Below the pieces are notes generated by a model. The model saw only the letters and a list, made by a program, of their open reading frames with translations. It was not told the origin of the DNA and searched no databases. A stretch of 64,000 bases of DNA from Mangrovibacterium sp041596335 (GTDB taxonomy: Bacteria; Bacteroidota; Bacteroidia; Bacteroidales; Prolixibacteraceae), in contig NZ_JBFHIT010000007.1 of the NCBI RefSeq assembly GCF_041596335.1, positions 1 to 64,000 of the forward strand, read 5' to 3'. The translations under genes and the position numbers were made by a program. Below are positions 1 to 8,308 of the stretch, piece by piece (the stretch's first letter is position 1; every line of letters starts with the position of its first letter).

Positions 1-115
1 CAGTGAACGTTTTGTTGTTTTTTGTATCTGACAGCTCGAAGATTTCTCCCCGAAACGCTTACATAACGTGGCTTTCAGCTTTCCGGTGTAGCACCGTTGT
101 CTCTCAAAGCGGGTG

Positions 116-146
116 CAAATATAGACCCCTTTTTTGGTTCTGCAAC
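116..146 (-). promoter_or_regulatory. Bacteroidetes-type promoter, probably of an rRNA operon leaving the left edge
   Basis: Read on the minus strand, 123-116 is TATATTTG, an exact match to the Bacteroidetes -7 element TAnnTTTG. A GTTG at 146-143 lies 19 bp upstream, at the position of the -33 element. The transcript would run through 115-1 and off the window. That leader begins with CACCCGCTTTGAGAGACAA and reaches a CGTTCACTG box at the very edge, which resembles the leader ahead of 16S rRNA genes in this phylum. The promoter match is seen in the sequence. The rRNA assignment is from memory of such leaders and cannot be confirmed because the structural RNA lies outside. Between 147 and 526 I see no credible gene. 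Confidence 0.5.
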
Positions 147-526
147 ACCTGAACCAATCTTTTTTTATCCTTTCTCGAATTCAGCGTTTCTCTTCCCTGA
201 GTACCACGCTTTTAGATCAAACATATTTTTTGACCTTGTATTAGTTCAAACCCCATCCGAACGCATTCAATACAAAATTACGCTAGGAAGCCCCCATCTG
301 TGGGCCAAGAACGAAGTATAAAATAGCCCGAAGTTTGATGAATTTGTATTGCAGGAATCCAAAAGAAACGTCATCCTCAGTGTTGATTTGTAAAGATCAG
401 GCATAAAAAAAGGCATTTGCCCACACTTTATAGTAGAACAAACACCTAAGATATAAAACAACGACGCTCCGGAAATACACCCTAAACAATAATTACATTC
501 CCATTCACGCTAAAATTTCAAACTAA

Positions 527-925
527 TCAAACCGCTTTAACCGGTTCTTCAAGCAAAGCCTCTGTCCAGACTTTCACATTTTCAACAAAAGTGACCAGTC
601 TTTGAATTTCTTCATCAGACGGAACCAGAGGCTTAACGATCTCCAACGAACAGAAATTCCAAAATTTATTATAGAACCGACTATCTTCTGTAAAAGACTC
701 CGGAACTTCATACCGTTTTTTCAATTCTCTTATGATACTGGATATACTGGAATGTTCCGGCAATTGACCTTCTTTTACCAATGCAGCCGTAAGGAAGCAT
801 TCCAATGCAATTCCAATCAGGTTGTAATAAACTACGTTCCCAAACTTTCGTCCCTTTTTTATTCCGCCAATCGTCGTGTTATAATACGACATACCTTCAT
901 TAAAATAACCGTTCCATTCTTCCAT
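527..925 (-). CDS. HEPN-like small all-alpha protein at the end of the nif cluster
   Basis: A 132-residue protein of unassigned function, last in the minus-strand nif gene order and 62 bp after nifV. It reads as all-alpha. An N-terminal amphipathic helix is followed by a hydrophobic helix around residues 33-55 (YYNLIGIALECFLTAALVKEG). Then comes a PEHSSISSII segment that matches the pattern of HEPN domains, where a helix ending in a glycine turn precedes a His-containing helix. I do not see the Rx4-6H ribonuclease motif of toxin HEPNs, so catalytic activity is unlikely. It could act as a small partner or regulatory protein. The gene is credible from its length, composition and collinearity with nif; the HEPN assignment is inference. 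No clear Shine-Dalgarno is present, as usual here. Confidence 0.6.
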   Translation of the reverse strand: MEEWNGYFNEGMSYYNTTIGGIKKGRKFGNVVYYNLIGIALECFLTAALVKEGQLPEHSSISSIIRELKKRYEVPESFTEDSRFYNKFWNFCSLEIVKPLVPSDEEIQRLVTFVENVKVWTEALLEEPVKAV

Positions 926-987
926 CGCTTTGTATTTTATCAGGTTTACTTCAAATGTCTTTTATAGTATATACTGTATGCTCCAAT

Positions 988-2121
988 TTATTTGGTCTCA
1001 TTGAGGGGAGGCCGGAGCAGGACAGCTGCTTCTTCAAAATCGAACGCCCGCTTTGCGCTTCGGGCAGCGTCTTTCATTCTCTCCATTGCATCAGCAAGCT
1101 GTTCTTTGGCCAAATGAATACCTTTCGATTTTAGGAAATGATTCAAGCCACCGCTTCCTGAATGCTTTCCGAAGACTAGTTCCGTTTTTCGACCAAACAA
1201 TTCGGGATTGAATGCCTGGTAACTCATCTGATCTTTTACCAAACTGCGGCAATGGATACCAGACTCGTGCCGACAAATCATTTCTCCAACAATTGGTTTC
1301 GATTCGTAAATTTTTCTTAGGGAGGCCGCCTCAACTGTACGACACAACTCCTGAAGCTTATCCAACCGGATTCCGCAATCGCTGTTTGCAGAAACCCGCA
1401 TGGCTGCGGCTACTTCTTCCAAACAGGCATTTCCGGCACGTTCACCCAACCCATTCACCGTTAGACTGGCTGTTTGACAACCCGCCAGAGCTGCGGATAC
1501 TGTATTTGCTGTTGCCATGCCAAGATCGTTGTGCCCGTGGAATTCGAATTCAACTTCGGGAAACAACCCGGTTAACCAACTAAATAACTCCATCGTCGAT
1601 AGTGGATTTAGAGTACCGACGGTATCCGCAATTCGAATCCTGTTTGCTCCTTCGGCTAAACAGGCAGAAATGAACTCCTTTAAAAAATCCCGATTGGCCC
1701 GCGACGCATCTTGCGCCCCAATGGCAACAAAATCGAATCGTTGCCGTGCGAATGCCATCATTGGTTTCACCCGATCCAACACCCATGCTCGACTTTTGCC
1801 TATGGCTTTTTGTTGAATATCAGAAACCGGGAACGATATATTCATCCGACTGGCTCCTGTTTTCTCGGCAGCCAACATATCCTCTTCTGTCGAACGTCCC
1901 CAACAAGTCGATTTAAACTGAAAACCTGCACGAATAATTTCACGAATAACCAACTGCTCACACTCCCCCATAATTGGCGTACCAACCTCTAGCTCTTTCA
2001 CACCTGCTTCGTCCAGCAAAGCGGCAATCTTCATTTTCTCGTCAAAACTGAAGACTACTCCGGGGGCCTGTTCGCCATCCCGGAGCGTAGTATCAATTAT
2101 ATGGAGAGGCTTCTCCATCAT
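988..2121 (-). CDS. nifV: Homocitrate synthase NifV
   Basis: A 377-residue enzyme of the DRE-TIM metallolyase family that condenses acetyl-CoA with 2-oxoglutarate to homocitrate, the organic ligand of the iron-molybdenum cofactor. The N terminus has the signature DTTLRDGEQAPGV (residues 10-22). The metal-binding HGHNDLGMA motif sits near residue 195, followed by NGLGERAGNA. Length is normal for NifV and shorter than LeuA, which carries an extra regulatory domain. The start codon overlaps the stop of the upstream ferredoxin gene by one base (TAATG), so translation is probably coupled. A second ATG follows immediately and could also be used. An isopropylmalate synthase or citramalate synthase role is the alternative, but the nif context decides for NifV. 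Confidence 0.93.
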   Translation of the reverse strand: MMEKPLHIIDTTLRDGEQAPGVVFSFDEKMKIAALLDEAGVKELEVGTPIMGECEQLVIREIIRAGFQFKSTCWGRSTEEDMLAAEKTGASRMNISFPVSDIQQKAIGKSRAWVLDRVKPMMAFARQRFDFVAIGAQDASRANRDFLKEFISACLAEGANRIRIADTVGTLNPLSTMELFSWLTGLFPEVEFEFHGHNDLGMATANTVSAALAGCQTASLTVNGLGERAGNACLEEVAAAMRVSANSDCGIRLDKLQELCRTVEAASLRKIYESKPIVGEMICRHESGIHCRSLVKDQMSYQAFNPELFGRKTELVFGKHSGSGGLNHFLKSKGIHLAKEQLADAMERMKDAARSAKRAFDFEEAAVLLRPPLNETK

Positions 2122-2426
2122 TATTCGCTGATTAAATATTCATCAACAGCTTCGCCTTCCTCGAGAGCATCCAGAATTTCGTCGATACGCTCCTCGGTAA
2201 TTCCTCCGTACCAAAGGTTGTTTGGATGTATAACCATAACCGGTCCTTGAGAGCAAACATTCAAACATGCAGTAGAAGACACAGCTACATCTAAGCCACG
2301 GTCGTTGCATTCTTCAGAAATATACTGAATGAGGTCGGCAGCTCCGGTTTTATTACAAAAGCCTTTAGCATCGCCGGCAACCCTGTACGAGTTGCAAACT
2401 AAAATGTGATAATCTGGTTTTTTCAT
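2121..2426 (-). CDS. Thioredoxin-like [2Fe-2S] ferredoxin in nif operon
   Basis: A 101-residue protein of the thioredoxin-fold [2Fe-2S] ferredoxin family. It has a Cys in the first strand (ILVCNSYR), a second Cys in the following loop (GFCNKTG), and the pair TACLNVCSQGP in the second half. Together these give the four cluster ligands in the usual spacing for this family. It lies between nifB and nifV and probably supplies electrons for nitrogenase or cofactor assembly; the precise partner is not known. An in-frame extension upstream would start within a dispersed repeat (2462-2530), so I chose the ATG at 2426, which gives the normal family N terminus. The stop overlaps the nifV start. Confidence 0.85.
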   Translation of the reverse strand: MKKPDYHILVCNSYRVAGDAKGFCNKTGAADLIQYISEECNDRGLDVAVSSTACLNVCSQGPVMVIHPNNLWYGGITEERIDEILDALEEGEAVDEYLISE

Positions 2427-2461
2427 GGTGTATTTATTTAAAGGGTTCTTGATTTCTATTT

Positions 2462-2530
2462 TGTCATGCTGAACTTGCTTCAGCACCTGCCCCGAATCGC
2501 AAAAAGATCCGGAAACGAGCTCGGGATGAC
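2462..2530 (-). repeat. Dispersed palindromic intergenic repeat, copy 1 (HPELVSGS/QVQHD type)
   Basis: This spacer between nifB and the ferredoxin gene, read on the minus strand, begins GTCATCCCGAGCTCGTTTCC and ends in a small palindrome TGCTGAAcaagTTCAGCATGACA. In one frame it would translate to the HPELVSGS...QVLKQVQHD peptide that is familiar as a spurious translation of a widespread extragenic repeat. The GTCAT and ATGAC ends make it a potential stem. A diverged second copy lies at 5342-5427 in the same operon. Confidence 0.7.
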
Positions 2531-2549
2531 TTGACATTCCGGGAGACGA

Positions 2550-3809
2550 TCAACCACAGCCGGTTCCACTTCCTGAACATTCGGCTCCGCAACGGAAAAC
2601 ATCAGCTTTTTTAACCGTTTTTAGCGATTTTCCTTTGTAAATAGCATCCAGTCCATCGTCAATCAATCCGGTCATTTCAACGATTTTAATTCCGGTTCGG
2701 CCAATAATCGAAGAAGGAGAAGGTCCGATTCCGCCAACCAACAAGGCACGACAGTCATTTAAACATTCGCCAAGAGCTTCCCAGCGAGTGTTACCTGTAC
2801 CTGACGGGGGTGTCCGACGCTGCTCAACCATACGGTATCCCGAAGGAGTTTCTTTATATATATATAATGTATCGGCTTCACCCAGGTGCTGATTCACCAA
2901 CATCCCTTCGTGACTGGCAACTGCCACATTTGGTCTGCTTTCATCGACTGCCACAGACATGGTGGCGATATCATTCAACAATTTTGCGGCTTCAGGATCA
3001 TCTTTGCCCAACAGACCGACAGCATCGGCTCGACAACGCGCACAGTGAGTCATTGGTTTGATATGTTGACTGATTTCGGCTCGAATCAATTTCATCATGG
3101 CAGGAGATGGTTCTTCGAGGTTTTCGAACGGTGTTTCGGCAACCGGATACAATGGAATGCAATTCATTAGATCGGCACCAAGCTCTTTAGCCGATTTAGC
3201 AATACCGCCAACCAAGTGGTCGTTGATTCCGGGAACAACAATGGTGTTAATTTTCACTGTAATTCCGTACATCTTTAGCATTTTGATAGCTTCCAACTGT
3301 TTTTCCAACAGAACCTTTGCTCCTTCAATGCCCACATAGCCGCGCTTATCTAACCGAACCCAGCTATAAATATTTTTAGTGACTTCCGGATCGAGAGAGT
3401 TCATTGTAATGGTTACATGGCTCACTTTCAATTCTGCCAGCTCATCGACATAGGGAGCGACATTCAATCCGTTTGATGACAAACAAAGGATCATTTCCGG
3501 AAATTCTTTGCGGATCAACCGCAAGGTAGTCATCGTCTCAACCGGATTGGCAAACGGATCGCCGGGGCCAGCGATTCCAACCACCGACAGGTGAGGCATT
3601 TTTTCCTTCAATTTTATCGTGTAAGCCAGCGCTTGTTCGGGCGACAAAACTTTGCTTGTTACACCAGGGCGGCTCTCGTTTACGCAGTCGTTATCGCGCT
3701 TGCAATAATTACATTGAATATTACATTTCGGTGCGACCGGCAAATGCACCCGGGCATATTTTCCTTTAGCATCTTTGCTAAAACAGGGGTGTTTTTCAAT
3801 ATCAATCAT
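2550..3809 (-). CDS. nifB: FeMo-cofactor biosynthesis radical SAM protein NifB
   Basis: A 419-residue radical SAM enzyme that builds the NifB-co [8Fe-9S-C] precursor of the nitrogenase active-site cofactor. The SAM-cluster motif CNIQCNYC is at residues 29-36, preceded by the conserved HPCFS (7-11) that binds an accessory cluster. The radical SAM barrel runs to about residue 285 and has the expected THCARCRADAVG cluster-binding motif near 246-257. The C-terminal part (about 300-405) is a NifX/NafY-like cofactor carrier domain, the fused arrangement common in bacteria. The protein ends in a Cys-rich tail (CGAECSGSGTGCG). It lies 88 bp downstream of nifN, the gap being filled by a GAGT-type repeat. 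Confidence 0.96.
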   Translation of the reverse strand: MIDIEKHPCFSKDAKGKYARVHLPVAPKCNIQCNYCKRDNDCVNESRPGVTSKVLSPEQALAYTIKLKEKMPHLSVVGIAGPGDPFANPVETMTTLRLIRKEFPEMILCLSSNGLNVAPYVDELAELKVSHVTITMNSLDPEVTKNIYSWVRLDKRGYVGIEGAKVLLEKQLEAIKMLKMYGITVKINTIVVPGINDHLVGGIAKSAKELGADLMNCIPLYPVAETPFENLEEPSPAMMKLIRAEISQHIKPMTHCARCRADAVGLLGKDDPEAAKLLNDIATMSVAVDESRPNVAVASHEGMLVNQHLGEADTLYIYKETPSGYRMVEQRRTPPSGTGNTRWEALGECLNDCRALLVGGIGPSPSSIIGRTGIKIVEMTGLIDDGLDAIYKGKSLKTVKKADVFRCGAECSGSGTGCG

Positions 3810-3821
3810 AGCTCTATTTTT

Positions 3822-3893
3822 TTAGAGTCCCGAGACTTTGAGTACCGAGTCCTGAGTTTCTCAACTCATTACTCACTGCTCATTACTCACGAC
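3822..3893 (-). repeat. GAGT-rich imperfect tandem repeat between nifN and nifB
   Basis: Most of the 88-bp spacer is an imperfect repetition of short GAGT/ACTC units. On the minus strand TGAGTAATGAG occurs twice within 25 bp, followed by GAGTT, GACTCGG and GTACTC motifs. The string has near-inverted character because GAGT and ACTC alternate. It encodes nothing and looks like a dispersed low-complexity insertion that does not interrupt the gene order. Confidence 0.6.
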
Positions 3894-3897
3894 TTGG

Positions 3898-5307
3898 TTA
3901 CATATATTTATAGCCGACCGCTGAGTGGTCTTGTTTATATTGGATCATGGCATTGACAACCTGGTCGAACAACTCCTGAGTACCAGAGTAGCCAAGGTGC
4001 TTGATACGTTGCCCGCCAATGCGATCATGGATTGGAAATCCGCAGCGAACAATCGGAACATCAAGTTCGCGTGCGATGTAATAGGCCTTGCTGTTTCCAA
4101 CAAAAAGATCGGGTTTGTTTTCGATGCTCCACTCCCTGATTTTTTCGTAGTCGAACATGTTCTTTGCCAGGATTTGTTCTCCTCGCTCGGGGCAGTTTTC
4201 GCGGATTTGCTCTTCCAGTCTTCCGCTTTCGCCACCCGTTGCGGCTAAAATTACCTCAACACCGATTTCGTCGAGGAAAGTTGTCATGGCAATTACAAAG
4301 TCTTCTTCACCATAAACTACTGCTTTCTTTCCGAAGATATACTTGTGGCCATCAGCGTACGAATCGATCAATCGTCCGCGTTCGCCTTTGTATCGAGCCG
4401 GTAATTCTTTCCCGGTAATTTCTTCCAACGCTTTAATAAAACGATCGGTATTTTTCACTCCAATCGGCATTGGCATACGGTAATTCTTAACACCAAACTC
4501 ATTCTCCAGGTAATGAGCTCCGGTAGCCGAGAGCTTATTGTTTTTTACGCGTCCCGACAGCGAACCAAAATTTAGGATTGTACCAAACTCGATTGACGCA
4601 GCAGCTGTTCCGCAAGTTTCAATTTTGCTAACCGGCGTTCCGCCTTCAGGAATTCGCTTGTAGCTTTCCCAGATTGGGTTATCCAACGTTTCCGAATAGT
4701 CGGGAAGCATCACGTAATCGATGCCAAAATCGTTCAACAAATATTTGAGCTGACGCAAATCTTCGGTTGATACAAAACCTGGGAATATATTGAGATGTGT
4801 TCCTTTTTCGCCACCTTTTGAAAATGCTTTTACGGCTGCCGAAACAGCTTCGTGAAAACCATCCATATGAGACCCTTGATAACTTGGGGTTGAAGCGGTG
4901 ACAAAACGAGGGAGATCTTTTAACTGGGTATCTTTCTGAAATTCGTGAATGTACATTTTCACGTCGTCGCCAATGGTTTCGGAAAGACAAGTTGTTGTCA
5001 TGGCTACAACCTCGGGCTTATATTGCCCGATAACATTATTAATAGCCGTATGACAGTTAGCGCCGCCGCCAAAAACGGTTGCTTCTTCGGTGAAGTTTGA
5101 GGAAGCAATATCTACCGGTTCTTTGAAGTGACTGATTAGGTAGCGCCTGATGTAGGTCGCACAGCCTTGTCCGCCATGAATGATGGGGACACAACCGCGA
5201 ATTCCTTTGAAAGCAATGCTGGCACCAAGTGGAGCACAAAGCTTACAGGCATTCCGCGTAGCTGTAAATTCTTTTGTCGATTTTATAATCGGTGCATTTT
5301 CAAACAT
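3898..5307 (-). CDS. nifN: Nitrogenase cofactor scaffold subunit NifN
   Basis: A 469-residue homologue of NifK that pairs with NifE to form the NifEN scaffold on which NifB-co matures to FeMo-co. The N terminus carries the NifK-like cluster region ACKLCAPLGA...GCVPIIHGGQGC, then SSNFTEEATVFGG and TTTCLSETIGDD as in the beta-type subunits. I chose the ATG at 5307 (MFENAPI). A TTG nine bases upstream is in frame but less likely. It follows nifE after a 136-bp spacer that contains a dispersed repeat (5342-5427). Assignment as N rather than K rests on gene order and on its greater divergence from the clear NifK at 6926-8308. Confidence 0.93.
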   Translation of the reverse strand: MFENAPIIKSTKEFTATRNACKLCAPLGASIAFKGIRGCVPIIHGGQGCATYIRRYLISHFKEPVDIASSNFTEEATVFGGGANCHTAINNVIGQYKPEVVAMTTTCLSETIGDDVKMYIHEFQKDTQLKDLPRFVTASTPSYQGSHMDGFHEAVSAAVKAFSKGGEKGTHLNIFPGFVSTEDLRQLKYLLNDFGIDYVMLPDYSETLDNPIWESYKRIPEGGTPVSKIETCGTAAASIEFGTILNFGSLSGRVKNNKLSATGAHYLENEFGVKNYRMPMPIGVKNTDRFIKALEEITGKELPARYKGERGRLIDSYADGHKYIFGKKAVVYGEEDFVIAMTTFLDEIGVEVILAATGGESGRLEEQIRENCPERGEQILAKNMFDYEKIREWSIENKPDLFVGNSKAYYIARELDVPIVRCGFPIHDRIGGQRIKHLGYSGTQELFDQVVNAMIQYKQDHSAVGYKYM

Positions 5308-5341
5308 GTTCTTCAATGTTTTGGGTTAAAATTTTCGTTCG

Positions 5342-5427
5342 GTGTCATTCCGAACTTGTTTCGGAATTTCTTCCGTTACAGGGGAAACGCTTTGCATTAA
5401 AGTTCCTGAACCAAGTGCAGGATGACC
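5342..5427 (-). repeat. Dispersed palindromic intergenic repeat, copy 2
   Basis: This spacer between nifE and nifN contains a second, diverged member of the repeat at 2462-2530. On the plus strand it starts TGTCATTCCGAACTTGTTTC and ends with CAGGATGAC; one frame would read HSELVSE...NQVQDD. Its left end forms a small palindrome (TTCCGAActtgTTTCGGAA), comparable with the palindromic end of copy 1. Terminal GTCAT/ATGAC and overall length (about 70-85 bp) are shared with copy 1. Confidence 0.65.
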
Positions 5428-5443
5428 GCCTAATCGCGTTACC

Positions 5444-6772
5444 CTATTTCATGAATTGCCAAACCGGACTGCAAACTGAAGCGTGTACTTCTTTTGCAAA
5501 GTTGAGCATGCCCTCGTATCCCGCGAGAGCTTCTTTCCGTTCGTGGTTGTGATCGCAAAAACCAAGTCCTAATTTGTAAGCGATAGGCCGTTCTTTCACA
5601 CCTCCGATAAAAAGATCTGCTCCGGTTTGTTTCACAAATTCAGAGAGTTCGTTTGGATTGGAATCATCGCAAATGATGGTTCCATCGTCACACATTTCTT
5701 TCAATAAATTGTAATCGTCAGAATTTCCTGTTTGGGAGCCAACCACAACAGTTTTCATTCCGATCAGGCGAAGTGCTTTAACCAGCGAGATTGCTTTAAA
5801 AGCTCCCCCAACATAGATCGCGGCTTTTTTGCCTTCCAACTTCTGACGATACTTTGCCAGGGCAGGCAACAAGTTTGTCAACTCGTCTTTAACCAGCGCC
5901 CGGGCTTTTTCCATCATTTCATCCGATTTGAAAAATTTGGCCACTTCATAAAGTGCGTCCGACATATCTTCAATTCCGAAATAAGAGACTTTCATAAACG
6001 GAATGCCGTACTTTTCTTTCATTTCTTTAGCCAGGCCAATCATTGAACCTGAACACTGAACGACATTCAATTGTGCAGTGTGCGCTTTCCTTACATCATC
6101 AATCCGACCGTCACCGGTCATCGCAGCGACCAAATTCACACCCATTTTTTTATAGTATTCAGCCAACATCCAGAGTTCACCAGCCAGATTGAAATCTCCG
6201 AGAATGTTCAAACTATATTCAGGGGCTTTAAAAGTGGTATCTGTCCCGATTAATTTTGAGAGCGCTCCACAGGCTATTTTATAGCCATCTTTTTTTGTTC
6301 CGTTAAATCCTTCTGACATGACTGCAATTACGTCGATGCCTGTTTCGCGTGTAACCCGCTTACACACAGCTTCAACATCGTCGCCAATTACACCCACAAT
6401 ACAGGTAGCATATACAAAAGCGCCTTTCGGCTTATAGGTTTCAATTAAACTGATCAATGCTTTATACAAGCGTTCTTCGCCTCCGAAGACGACTTCTTTT
6501 TCCTTTAGATCAGTTGTAAAACTTAGTCGGTGAATTTGTGGTCCGGATGAAAGCGATCCGCGAATATCCCAGGTGTAAGCGGCACAGCCGACCGGCCCGT
6601 GAATGAGATGCAGCGCATCAGCAATTGGGTACAATACAACCCTGGAACCACAAAAAACACATGCCCGTTGACTGACCGAACCGGCCACACTGGCTTTCCC
6701 GCAAGCAATCGCTGCATCATCTTTCCCTTTGGTGAGAATTTGATTTTGTCTGTCATTAATAAATGCATCCAT
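5444..6772 (-). CDS. nifE: Nitrogenase cofactor scaffold subunit NifE
   Basis: A 442-residue NifD homologue forming the alpha-type subunit of the NifEN scaffold. Residues 37-41 (CVFCG) and the following HGPVGCAAYTWDIRG match the cluster-ligand region of NifE. ATCIVGVIGDD is the counterpart of the third NifD cluster Cys motif, and SEGFNGTKKDGYKIAC matches the family. It follows nifK after a 153-bp gap holding a G/C-rich hairpin, so its level may be set separately from nifHDK. No Shine-Dalgarno is evident; the start is taken as the ATG giving the usual short N terminus. Confidence 0.95.
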   Translation of the reverse strand: MDAFINDRQNQILTKGKDDAAIACGKASVAGSVSQRACVFCGSRVVLYPIADALHLIHGPVGCAAYTWDIRGSLSSGPQIHRLSFTTDLKEKEVVFGGEERLYKALISLIETYKPKGAFVYATCIVGVIGDDVEAVCKRVTRETGIDVIAVMSEGFNGTKKDGYKIACGALSKLIGTDTTFKAPEYSLNILGDFNLAGELWMLAEYYKKMGVNLVAAMTGDGRIDDVRKAHTAQLNVVQCSGSMIGLAKEMKEKYGIPFMKVSYFGIEDMSDALYEVAKFFKSDEMMEKARALVKDELTNLLPALAKYRQKLEGKKAAIYVGGAFKAISLVKALRLIGMKTVVVGSQTGNSDDYNLLKEMCDDGTIICDDSNPNELSEFVKQTGADLFIGGVKERPIAYKLGLGFCDHNHERKEALAGYEGMLNFAKEVHASVCSPVWQFMK

Positions 6773-6798
6773 AGCGTTAGTTTTTTTTTAAAATGAAA

Positions 6799-6820
6799 GG
6801 GAGGCTGCGGGTTGCCTCCC
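6799..6820 (-). terminator. Hairpin between nifK and nifE (attenuator or partial terminator)
   Basis: On the minus strand GGGAGGC (6820-6814) and GCCTCCC (6805-6799) pair as a 7-bp G/C stem around an 8-base loop, followed by TTTCATTTT and an A-rich tract. It lies 27 bp ahead of the nifE start and after nifK. In nif operons such hairpins commonly reduce read-through so that structural subunits exceed scaffold proteins, or stabilise the upstream mRNA. The structure is seen; the role is inferred. Confidence 0.6.
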
Positions 6821-6925
6821 CTCACATTTTGACATTATGAAGAACATATTATGAAGGGATGTCTCCCTGAATCCTTCGATTGGCTGAAGAGAAGGATATC
6901 TTTAGTGGTCCGAAGACCGCAATTT

Positions 6926-8308
6926 CTACATGGTCAGTTCGAAGGATTCTTCCGGAGAAGTTACATCGATCTTGTCCATAATGGCACTCAGGAATTTCTC
7001 GAGGATACGGATACCACCCATATAACCTACAGTTGGGAAATAACTATGTCCAACACGGTCGAGGATTGGGAAGCCCATGCGTACGAAAGGAATGTTTTCG
7101 TCGCGGGAAATGTATTTCCCGTAGGTGTTTCCAACAATCAAGTCAACAGGTTCTTCTTTGATCCACTGGTGCATCAACAACATGTCGGCTTGAGGTCCGT
7201 TCTTGAATTTCGCTTCAGGAACTCTTTCAGCAAGAAGAGCTTCAGCTTTTTTCGGGAATGATTTTCCTGGAGTTCCGGATACAATATACACCGGACGCAT
7301 ATCCATATCGACCATGAACTCGATCAATGGAAGAATGTTGTCAGGATCACCATAGACAGCTACACGCTTACCATAGAGGTATTGGTGCATGTCGGTGATT
7401 ACGTCAACCAGGCGACCACGTTCAGCGGCGATTGATTCAGGAACAGAAACTTTTCCTGCCTGAGCCAAAGCTTGAATAAAACGGTCTGTTGCACGCAATC
7501 CGACAGGAAGATCCAACATATCGAAAGGAACTTTGCATTTGTTGTCCAGCGTTCTGGCAGCCTTGTCGGTTGCCCACTCACCCAATGCAAGTGTTTTCAT
7601 GCTGTCGCCCATGCTTACCATTTCGGCAATTGTTGTTCCACCTTTTGGGTACATGGTATAAGTTCCGTCCATTGGCGTATCCAATACATCAGAAGTATCA
7701 GGCAACAAAACGGTTTTCACTTTCATCAGCGACGAAATGCGTCTCAACTCGCGCATATCCGATGGTTCAACCCATCCTGAAAGGATATTTACTTGTCTTT
7801 TCTTTTCGTCTGATTTTACTGGGAAGTACTTCACAAAAGCTTCCAACATGTTCGCATAACCGGTTACATGTGATCCAACATAACTTGGAGTGGCAGCTTG
7901 AATAACGTGTTTTCCTTCCGGTACTTTCCCGTCAGCAACTGCTTTTTGTACAATCTGTCCCAGGTCATCGCCAATTGTTTCCGACAAACAAGTTGAGTGA
8001 ACGGCTACAATCTCCGGCTCATAAATCTGGAAGATGTTTTCAACCGCTGTCAGCAAGTTTGCCTGACCACCGAATACCGAAGCACCTTCTGTAAATGATG
8101 AGGTTGAAGCCATTACCGGTTCTTTGTAGTGACGAGTTAACGCCGTACGGTGATAAGAACAGCAACCTTGAGATCCGTGGCTATGGGGTAAACATCCGTG
8201 AACACCCAGCGCTGCGTACATAGCTCCAACCGGTTGGCAAGTTTTTGCCGGGTTTACCGTTAGCGCGTTACGCTCTCTTACTTTATCTGTTGTGTGTTTT
8301 AATAACAT
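6926..8308 (-). CDS. nifK: Molybdenum-iron nitrogenase beta subunit NifK
   Basis: A 460-residue beta subunit of dinitrogenase. P-cluster ligands are visible as CQPVGAMYAALG (C24), GCLPHSHGSQGCC (C49 region) and STCLSETIGDD, and SSFTEGASVFGG matches the beta-subunit consensus. The protein lacks the roughly 50-residue N-terminal extension of aerobic-type NifK, typical of group II (Chlorobium/Clostridium-like) nitrogenases. It starts 14 bp after nifD. A strong Shine-Dalgarno (AAAAGGAGG) lies just ahead of the ATG, which is exceptional in this window and suggests heightened translation to match NifD. Confidence 0.97.
   Translation of the reverse strand: MLLKHTTDKVRERNALTVNPAKTCQPVGAMYAALGVHGCLPHSHGSQGCCSYHRTALTRHYKEPVMASTSSFTEGASVFGGQANLLTAVENIFQIYEPEIVAVHSTCLSETIGDDLGQIVQKAVADGKVPEGKHVIQAATPSYVGSHVTGYANMLEAFVKYFPVKSDEKKRQVNILSGWVEPSDMRELRRISSLMKVKTVLLPDTSDVLDTPMDGTYTMYPKGGTTIAEMVSMGDSMKTLALGEWATDKAARTLDNKCKVPFDMLDLPVGLRATDRFIQALAQAGKVSVPESIAAERGRLVDVITDMHQYLYGKRVAVYGDPDNILPLIEFMVDMDMRPVYIVSGTPGKSFPKKAEALLAERVPEAKFKNGPQADMLLMHQWIKEEPVDLIVGNTYGKYISRDENIPFVRMGFPILDRVGHSYFPTVGYMGGIRILEKFLSAIMDKIDVTSPEESFELTM

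Noticed and set aside
97..461. Two short overlapping reading frames (74 and 64 codons) near the left edge
   Set aside because: They overlap each other on opposite strands, one crosses the putative rRNA promoter, and neither has protein-like features.
2427..2537. In-frame N-terminal extension of the ferredoxin gene
   Set aside because: It lies within a dispersed repeat (HPELVSGS type), and the family N terminus starts at the ATG at 2426.
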